A stretch of DNA of 11,594 bases from JBMYYE01 sp049609065 (lineage in GTDB: Bacteria; Pseudomonadota; Alphaproteobacteria; Rhodobacterales; Rhodobacteraceae). Location: assembly GCA_049609065.1 (NCBI GenBank), contig JBMYYE010000078.1, forward strand, positions 1-11,594. The letters run 5' to 3'. Under the pieces are notes generated by a model that was not told where the DNA came from, ran no database searches, and saw only the letters and a program-made list of their open reading frames with translations. Shown piece after piece: positions 6,434-11,594 of the stretch. Each line of letters starts with the position of its first letter. Position 1 is the first letter of the stretch. The position numbers and the translations under genes were made by a program.

Positions 6434-7507
6434 ATGGCTCTTCCAGCAACACAGCAAGCAAAATATTGGGGCATCACCAGCGTTGTTTTCTTAGGCGTGC
6501 TTTGGATATTGGGGGATGCAATTTTGCCATATGTCCTAGGCGGAGCCATCGCATATTTCCTTGATCCAGTTGCCGATCGCCTTGAAAACATGGGGTTATC
6601 GCGCGCCATGGCGACAACTGTTATTTCTCTTGTCATGGTTTTGGCCTTCGTTGTGGCCGTGTTGTTGATTGTGCCAACACTGATCGAACAAGCCGTCGCA
6701 TTGGTGAATGTCGCACCCGAAGCCTTCCGCGATCTGCAAACCTATCTTACCACTAAGTTCCCACAAATTTCACAACCTGGCAGCACGATCAATTCCTCCA
6801 TCATGAAAATTGGTGAGATGATTAGCTCCAAAGGCGGGGCGTTTGTGGAATCGGTTCTCTCTTCCGCACTAGGTGTTGTGAATGTGTTGATGCTTTTGGT
6901 AATTACGCCCGTCGTGGCCTTTTACCTTCTGTTGGATTGGGACAGGTTGGTGGGCCATATCAACAATCTTTTGCCCCGTGACCACGCGCCATCCATTCGC
7001 GCCATTGCAAAAGAAGTTGATAAAACGCTCGCCTCTTTCATTCGTGGGCAAGGCACCGTTTGCCTCATCCTTGGAACTTATTACGCTGTGGCGCTTATGC
7101 TTGTCGGGCTGCAATTTGGGCTCGTCATCGGGTTCATTGCAGGGCTTGTGACTTTCATTCCATATGTAGGCGCGATCATCGGTGGGGCGCTGGCCATTGG
7201 GCTTGCGCTTTTTCAATTCTGGGGCGACTGGATGAGCATCGGATTGGTTGCAGGCGTGTTTGTAGTGGGGCAGATGCTTGAGGGGAATATCCTCACGCCA
7301 AAGCTTGTCGGATCGAGTGTTGGATTGCATCCTGTTTGGTTGATTTTTGCCCTCTCTGCATTTGGGCTTTTGTTTGGATTTGTTGGCATGTTGGTCGCAG
7401 TCCCCGTTGCCGCATCCCTTGGTGTTGTCGCGCGGTTTTTCACCACGCAATACAAAAGCAGCCGCCTCTATCTGGGCTATAGTCGACAGCAAGAAGACGA
7501 CGCATGA
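6434..7507 (+). CDS. AI-2E family (PerM/UPF0118) membrane transporter
   Basis: Polytopic inner-membrane protein of the AI-2E/PerM family. Members have been linked to autoinducer-2 export or Na+/H+ antiport; the substrate here cannot be read from sequence. The 357-aa length is normal. Hydrophobic segments lie at about 14-42 (two helices), 60-83, 146-168, 206-262 (several), 266-285 and 300-335. Family hallmarks are IRGQGTVCLILG at 203-214, FIPYVGAIIGG at 241-251, and EGNILTPKLVGSSVGLHPVW at 283-302. A soluble loop of roughly 60 residues (about 85-145) follows the first helices. ATG at 6434 has AAAAGGGG nine bases upstream, a strong ribosome binding site fit for the first gene of an operon. The stop overlaps the hdaA start (ATGA), so the two are likely cotranslated. 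Confidence 0.9.
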   Translation: MALPATQQAKYWGITSVVFLGVLWILGDAILPYVLGGAIAYFLDPVADRLENMGLSRAMATTVISLVMVLAFVVAVLLIVPTLIEQAVALVNVAPEAFRDLQTYLTTKFPQISQPGSTINSSIMKIGEMISSKGGAFVESVLSSALGVVNVLMLLVITPVVAFYLLLDWDRLVGHINNLLPRDHAPSIRAIAKEVDKTLASFIRGQGTVCLILGTYYAVALMLVGLQFGLVIGFIAGLVTFIPYVGAIIGGALAIGLALFQFWGDWMSIGLVAGVFVVGQMLEGNILTPKLVGSSVGLHPVWLIFALSAFGLLFGFVGMLVAVPVAASLGVVARFFTTQYKSSRLYLGYSRQQEDDA

Positions 7508-8178
7508 AACAACAGCTCATCTTTGATCTCGAAAGCGCGCCAAAAATGACGCGCGATACGTTTTTTGTGGCACCGTCAAATCGATTGGCGGCCGCCACAG
7601 TGGACAATTGGGAAAACTGGCCCTCTTCAAAATTGGTCCTCACAGGACCCAAAGGATCGGGCAAAACCCACCTCACACATATCTGGGCCGAAGAAACTGG
7701 GGCCACGATCCTTTCGGCGCGTGATCTAGAAAGCACCGATATTCAATCCATCTGCACAGGTCCGATCGCCGTCGAAGACATCCCCGCCATCGCAGGCAAT
7801 GGCCCCGCAGAAGACGCGCTTTTTCACCTCCATAATCTGTGCCTTGCCAATGGTCATGCACTTTTGATGACAGGGGTCGAAGCCCCGCTTAGATGGGGGA
7901 TCCTACTTCCTGATCTCTTGAGCCGCCTGCAAGGCACCACCTCCATTGGGCTCGATGCGCCTGATGATACGCTCCTCACCGCGGTTTTGGTCAAACTCCT
8001 GTCAGATCAACAAATTAACAGTGATCCCAAACTCATCGCCTATATCACCAAGCGCATGGAGCGCAGCTTTGAGGCCGCCCATAATCTGATCCGTGCTTTG
8101 GACCAAGAAAGCCTTTCAAAATCAAAGCCCCTTACGCTAAAATTGGCGGCAGACGTACTCGATAGAATCGCAGACTGA
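7504..8178 (+). CDS. hdaA: HdaA-type DnaA regulatory ATPase
   Basis: Small AAA+ relative of DnaA domain III. In E. coli (Hda) and Caulobacter (HdaA) this protein binds the DNA-loaded sliding clamp and stimulates ATP hydrolysis by DnaA, preventing re-initiation of replication. The 224-aa product has an N-terminal clamp-binding-like motif QLIFDL at 4-9, Walker A GPKGSGKT at 48-55, Walker B IAVEDI with Asp92, a probable arginine finger Arg141 in LLSRLQG, and a sensor-2 MERSF with Arg187. It lacks the DnaA N-terminal domains and the DNA-binding domain IV. The start overlaps the upstream stop by 4 bp (ATGA) and has only a weak upstream AAGAAG, consistent with translational coupling. ppk follows after 47 bp. 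The main alternative is a generic DnaA-like or Hda paralogue, but the context before ppk and ppx favours HdaA. Confidence 0.88.
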   Translation: MKQQLIFDLESAPKMTRDTFFVAPSNRLAAATVDNWENWPSSKLVLTGPKGSGKTHLTHIWAEETGATILSARDLESTDIQSICTGPIAVEDIPAIAGNGPAEDALFHLHNLCLANGHALLMTGVEAPLRWGILLPDLLSRLQGTTSIGLDAPDDTLLTAVLVKLLSDQQINSDPKLIAYITKRMERSFEAAHNLIRALDQESLSKSKPLTLKLAADVLDRIAD

Positions 8179-8181
8179 TCC

Positions 8182-8219
8182 GCGCCCTTTTGAAAAAGGC
8201 CTGCGGGCGCATAAAAGGG
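8182..8219 (+). promoter_or_regulatory. Alternative stems over the ppk ribosome binding site
   Basis: In the hdaA-ppk gap CCCTTTT (8185-8191) is a perfect complement of AAAAGGG (8213-8219), the ppk Shine-Dalgarno, which sits 6 nt before ATG 8226. The same CCC is also part of GCGCCC (8182-8187), which pairs with GGGCGC (8205-8210). The two stems cannot form together, so one could hide and the other free the ribosome binding site. Functional meaning is inference. Confidence 0.3.
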
Positions 8220-8225
8220 CCAGAC

Positions 8226-10454
8226 ATGACACAGGCAGATTTCCTCACCTCCCCCTTTCCAGGCCCGCGCGACATCCCAGATACCGAACGAGATGGCCCC
8301 AAGCGGTTCTTCAACCGCGAGATGAGTTGGCTGGCCTTCAATTGGCGCGTATTGGAAGAGGCCGAAAATCCACGTGTGCCAATTTTAGAGCGCCTCAGGT
8401 TTGTGTCTATCTCCGCCACAAATTTGGATGAATTTTTCACCGTTCGCGTTGCTGGGCTTATGGAACTGGTCCGCAAAAGCGTGAGCACACCCGCCGCTGA
8501 CGGTCGCTCCCCCGCAGAGCAACTCGCGCTTATCCATGAGAATGCAAACAAACTCATGGCCCGCCAGCACCACGCGTTTTGCGACATCCGATCCAAGATG
8601 GAAGAAAGTGGCATCCACCTTCTTGAACGAACTCAGCTCACGGATGCGGACCTCCCCCATCTTGAAGCTGCCTTCATGGCCGAAGTCTTCCCTGTTTTAT
8701 CGCCCCTCGCGATTGATCCCGCGCATCCTTTCCCGTTCATTCCAAACGAAGGCTTTTGCCTTGCGCTACAGCTTGAACGCAACACAGACGGGAAAACGCT
8801 CCGGGCGCTGTTGCCCATCCCGCACCAAATCCCGCGGTTTCTTCGGTTGCCTGCCCCTGATGGACAGCACCGGTTTTTGCCGCTTGAGGAACTGCTTCTC
8901 ATGCATCTCGATCAACTGTTTCCGGGCTATCACGCGAAGGCGAGCTGTGCCTTTCGGGTCCTTCGTGACAGCGACCTTGAGTTGGAAGATGAGGCAGAAG
9001 ACCTCGTACGGGAGTTTGAAATCGCCCTCAAGCGCCGAAAACGCGGCGAAGTCATTCGCTTAAAAATGACGGCCAATGCGCCAAAAGGGCTCCGGAAAAT
9101 GATTGTGCGCGAACTGCACATCACCGATGACGAAGTTGTCGAAATGGACGGCATGATCGGCATGGCGGCCCTTTCTGAACTTGTGCTCTCGGAACGTCCC
9201 GATCTTTTGTGGCCCAAATTCATCCCCCGCGTCCCCGAACGCGTGCAAGACCATGATGGCGACATGTTCAGTGCCATTCAGCAAAAAGATATGCTCTTGC
9301 ATCACCCTTATGAAACCTTCGACATGGTGGTGCGATTTTTATCCCAAGCCGCGCGCGATCCAAATGTCGTGGCAATCAAACAAACGCTTTACCGCACATC
9401 CCATGACAGCCCGATTGTGAACGCCCTTTGTGAAGCCGCCGAAAACGGCAAATCGGTCACAGCACTTGTAGAACTCAAAGCCCGCTTTGATGAGGCTGCT
9501 AATATTCGCCAATCGCGCAAATTGGAACGCGCGGGCGTGCATGTGGTTTATGGGTTTTTGCACTACAAAACCCACGCAAAAATTTCTGCGGTTGTGCGCC
9601 GTGAAAACAAAAAGCTGGTGACCTATTCCCACTACGGCACAGGCAATTATCACCCGATTACAGCCCGCATTTATACGGATCTATCTCTTTTCACCTGTGA
9701 CAGCGCCTTAGGGCGTGATGCGACGCGGGTGTTCAATTACCTCTCTGGCTATGCACAGCCTGTTGATCTGGAAAACCTTGCGATTTCTCCCCTTAATCTC
9801 AAATCCAACCTGCTTGCGATGATCGATGCGGAACGCGCCCACGCCAAAGAGGGGCGCCCAGCAGAAATCTGGGCAAAGATGAATTCCCTCATTGATCCAA
9901 AGGTGATCGATGCCCTCTATAAAGCGTCACAAGACGGGGTGAAAATTTCCCTCGTTATTCGCGGCATTTGTGGCTTGCGACCTGGCGTGAAGGACCTCTC
10001 GGAAAACATCCGGGTCAAATCAGTTGTCGGTCGATATCTTGAACATTCGCGGATTGTTTGCTTTGGCGCGGGGCATGGGCTGCCGTCGAAAAAGGCGCGC
10101 GTCTTTTTCTCTTCTGCGGATTGGATGGGGCGCAATTTGCACCGCCGCGTTGAAACCTTGGTTGAGGCCAAAAACAACACCGTGAAAGCCCAAATTATGA
10201 GCCAGATTATGGCTGCAAACCTCGCGGATGTGGCCCAAAGCTGGATCCTAGATGCCCATGGTACCTACACTCGCCCAAGCCTCCCAGCCGATGCGCCCGC
10301 GTTTAATTGCCATAAATTCTTCATGGAAAACCCATCCCTTTCAGGCCGCGGCAGCGCAGGGGCCGCCGATGTGCCCGCCTTGGCGCATTCCCATGATGAT
10401 GAGGCTCCAGACCTCACAGCCCCCGCCCCGCAACCTGCCCCAAAGAAAGCCTAA
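8226..10454 (+). CDS. ppk: Polyphosphate kinase Ppk1
   Basis: Ppk1 reversibly polymerises the terminal phosphate of ATP into inorganic polyphosphate, a store and stress signal. The 742-aa protein is slightly longer than typical. Numbering from ATG 8226: N-terminal FFNREMSWLAFN at about 29-40 and ATNLDEFF at 64-71, head domain to about 325, then two phospholipase-D-like C domains. The phosphorylated histidine is His450 in THAK (E. coli His435) and the second is His607 in YLEHSR (E. coli His592). Arg390 in LYRTSHDSP and Arg420 in LKARFDE match the phosphate/Mg site arginines. HYGTGNYHPITARIYTD at about 469-485 is a family hallmark. The frame is open back to TTG 8190, but AAAGGG six bases before ATG 8226 and family length favour the latter. 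The last 35 or so residues are an Ala/Pro/Asp-rich tail, probably disordered. It sits between hdaA and ppx. Confidence 0.97.
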   Translation: MTQADFLTSPFPGPRDIPDTERDGPKRFFNREMSWLAFNWRVLEEAENPRVPILERLRFVSISATNLDEFFTVRVAGLMELVRKSVSTPAADGRSPAEQLALIHENANKLMARQHHAFCDIRSKMEESGIHLLERTQLTDADLPHLEAAFMAEVFPVLSPLAIDPAHPFPFIPNEGFCLALQLERNTDGKTLRALLPIPHQIPRFLRLPAPDGQHRFLPLEELLLMHLDQLFPGYHAKASCAFRVLRDSDLELEDEAEDLVREFEIALKRRKRGEVIRLKMTANAPKGLRKMIVRELHITDDEVVEMDGMIGMAALSELVLSERPDLLWPKFIPRVPERVQDHDGDMFSAIQQKDMLLHHPYETFDMVVRFLSQAARDPNVVAIKQTLYRTSHDSPIVNALCEAAENGKSVTALVELKARFDEAANIRQSRKLERAGVHVVYGFLHYKTHAKISAVVRRENKKLVTYSHYGTGNYHPITARIYTDLSLFTCDSALGRDATRVFNYLSGYAQPVDLENLAISPLNLKSNLLAMIDAERAHAKEGRPAEIWAKMNSLIDPKVIDALYKASQDGVKISLVIRGICGLRPGVKDLSENIRVKSVVGRYLEHSRIVCFGAGHGLPSKKARVFFSSADWMGRNLHRRVETLVEAKNNTVKAQIMSQIMAANLADVAQSWILDAHGTYTRPSLPADAPAFNCHKFFMENPSLSGRGSAGAADVPALAHSHDDEAPDLTAPAPQPAPKKA

Positions 10455-10459
10455 ACCCC

Positions 10460-11594
10460 ATGACACTGCCCGACACGCGCCTCTTTGAGCACCCGATTTT
10501 TGAACATCCAAGTGACCGTGATCTCAGCCGCGTTGGCGTTGTCGATATCGGATCAAACTCCGTACGCATGGTGGTGTTTGATGGGGCGGCGCGCTCACCT
10601 GCTTATTTCTTCAATGAAAAAATCATGTGCGCCTTGGGCAAAGGGCTGGCCGAAACAGGGCACCTCAACCCCGAAGGCCGCGTGCGCGCCTTTAACGCCA
10701 TCAAACGGTTCCAAATCCTCGCAAAAGACATGGATGCGCTCCCCCTCACGGCTGTGGCCACCGCTGCGGTGCGCGAAGCCTCAGACGGGGCGGATTTTTG
10801 CACTGAAGTGTCCGCACATACGGGTCTCAACATTCACGTGATTGATGGCGCCGAAGAGGCGCGGTTATCGGCCCAAGGGGTGCTTTTGGGCTGGCCTGGA
10901 GCTTACGGCATGATCTGCGATATTGGCGGGGCGTCCATGGAACTCGCACGCATTGGCGACGGGCACGTGAATGAACGCCTCACCTCGCCGCTTGGACCGC
11001 TTAAATTGCGCAATATTAAAGGCGGTAAAAAGGGGCTCAAGGCGCATATCAAATCCGTATTGGAAGAAATGCGAAATGAAATCGGCTTCGCTGGTGAACG
11101 GCTTTTCTTGGTTGGGGGGTCATGGCGCGCGATTGCACGTTTGGACATGGCGCGGCGCAATTACCCGCTTACGGTTTTGCACGAATATCGCATGACGCCG
11201 AAATCCGTCATGGAAACCGTGAACTGGATTTCGGAAAATGACATTGGGGAATTGCGCGCCTTAACCGGCACATCCCCAGAACGCATGGTCCTTGTGCCTC
11301 ATGCGGCGTTGGTGCTACGCGAACTCGTGCGCATGTTTAAACCCAAAGACATCGCAATTTCATCTTATGGCATCCGCGAAGGCATGCTCTATGAACAAAT
11401 GCCAGATCAGCTCAAACGCCGCGATCCTTTGATCGAAGCGTGCCTTTTCGCCGAACAAAAAGACGCCCGCTTTCCTGGCCACGGTAAGGCGCTCTTTGAT
11501 TTTCTGACGCCACTTTTTAGCGCGGCAAAACCCGACCGGATGCGCCTCATTCAGGCGGCGTGTTTGCTTCATGATGTGACATGGCGCGCCCATC
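10460..11594 (+). CDS. ppx: Exopolyphosphatase, Ppx/GppA family (partial, C-terminus beyond window)
   Basis: Ppx removes terminal phosphates from polyphosphate, opposing Ppk; some family members instead hydrolyse pppGpp. The frame has 378 codons from ATG 10460 to the window edge; relatives of this layout are about 500 aa. The ASKHA fold shows phosphate-1 loop VDIGSNSVRMVVFDG at 28-42, the family EEAR segment at 132-135, and phosphate-2 loop CDIGGASMEL at 153-162, where Ala replaces the usual third Gly. LVGGSWRAIARL at 217-228 is also typical. An HD-type segment begins with His371-Asp372 in CLLHDV, showing that this is the longer Ppx/GppA form with a C-terminal HD-like domain. The start lies 5 nt after the ppk stop with only a weak AAAGAAAG purine stretch, so translation is likely coupled to ppk. 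Polyphosphate is favoured as substrate because of the neighbour. Confidence 0.95.
   Translation, partial: MTLPDTRLFEHPIFEHPSDRDLSRVGVVDIGSNSVRMVVFDGAARSPAYFFNEKIMCALGKGLAETGHLNPEGRVRAFNAIKRFQILAKDMDALPLTAVATAAVREASDGADFCTEVSAHTGLNIHVIDGAEEARLSAQGVLLGWPGAYGMICDIGGASMELARIGDGHVNERLTSPLGPLKLRNIKGGKKGLKAHIKSVLEEMRNEIGFAGERLFLVGGSWRAIARLDMARRNYPLTVLHEYRMTPKSVMETVNWISENDIGELRALTGTSPERMVLVPHAALVLRELVRMFKPKDIAISSYGIREGMLYEQMPDQLKRRDPLIEACLFAEQKDARFPGHGKALFDFLTPLFSAAKPDRMRLIQAACLLHDVTWRAH

Noticed and set aside
6869..7492. 207-codon minus-strand frame opposite the perM-like gene
   Set aside because: Its product is rich in Lys, Asn, Asp and His, as expected from the reverse complement of a hydrophobic membrane protein. 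No ribosome binding site or family motif is seen.
10485..10841. 118-codon plus-strand frame at the start of the ppx region
   Set aside because: It is out of frame with ppx, whose conserved phosphate-binding loops cover the same DNA.

Overview
The window is ordinary chromosomal housekeeping DNA from an alphaproteobacterium, most likely a moderate-GC member of the Rhodobacterales (Roseobacter group). The evidence is the short ProRS without a full editing domain, an HdaA-type DnaA relative directly upstream of ppk and ppx, ClpX with the GPTGCGKT P-loop, and one lolC/E-type gene next to lolD. I recognise every substantial gene. I saw no mobile element, CRISPR array, tRNA, rRNA or obvious foreign DNA.

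Layout. (1) 1-1497, minus strand: clpP then clpX, the proteolytic and unfoldase subunits of ClpXP; clpX runs off the left edge. A hairpin lies in the 94-bp gap between them. (2) 1498-1713: divergent intergenic region with a candidate clpP promoter and a perfect 8+8 bp palindrome just before nagA. (3) 1714-2865, plus: nagA, GlcNAc-6-phosphate deacetylase, whose last 27 bp overlap the convergent lolD tail to tail. (4) 2839-4819, minus: lolC/E and lolD, overlapping by 8 bp, the inner-membrane lipoprotein-release ABC transporter. (5) 4820-4944: candidate lolC promoter and the proS terminator. (6) 4945-6285, minus: proS. (7) 6286-6433: divergent intergenic region. (8) 6434-11594, plus: a tight cluster of perM-like AI-2E family gene, hdaA, ppk and ppx; ppx runs off the right edge. 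Junctions are a 4-bp ATGA overlap, 47 bp and 5 bp.

Functional themes are protein quality control (ClpXP), amino-sugar catabolism (NagA), lipoprotein trafficking (LolCD), translation (ProRS), and one operon that combines replication-initiation control (HdaA) with polyphosphate synthesis (Ppk) and breakdown (Ppx).

I found no convincing previously undescribed system. The observations most worth checking are the nagA operator-like palindrome, the alternative stems that can hide the ppk ribosome binding site, the nagA/lolD 3' overlap, and the hdaA-ppk-ppx linkage. Promoter and RNA-structure calls come from reading by eye and are tentative.
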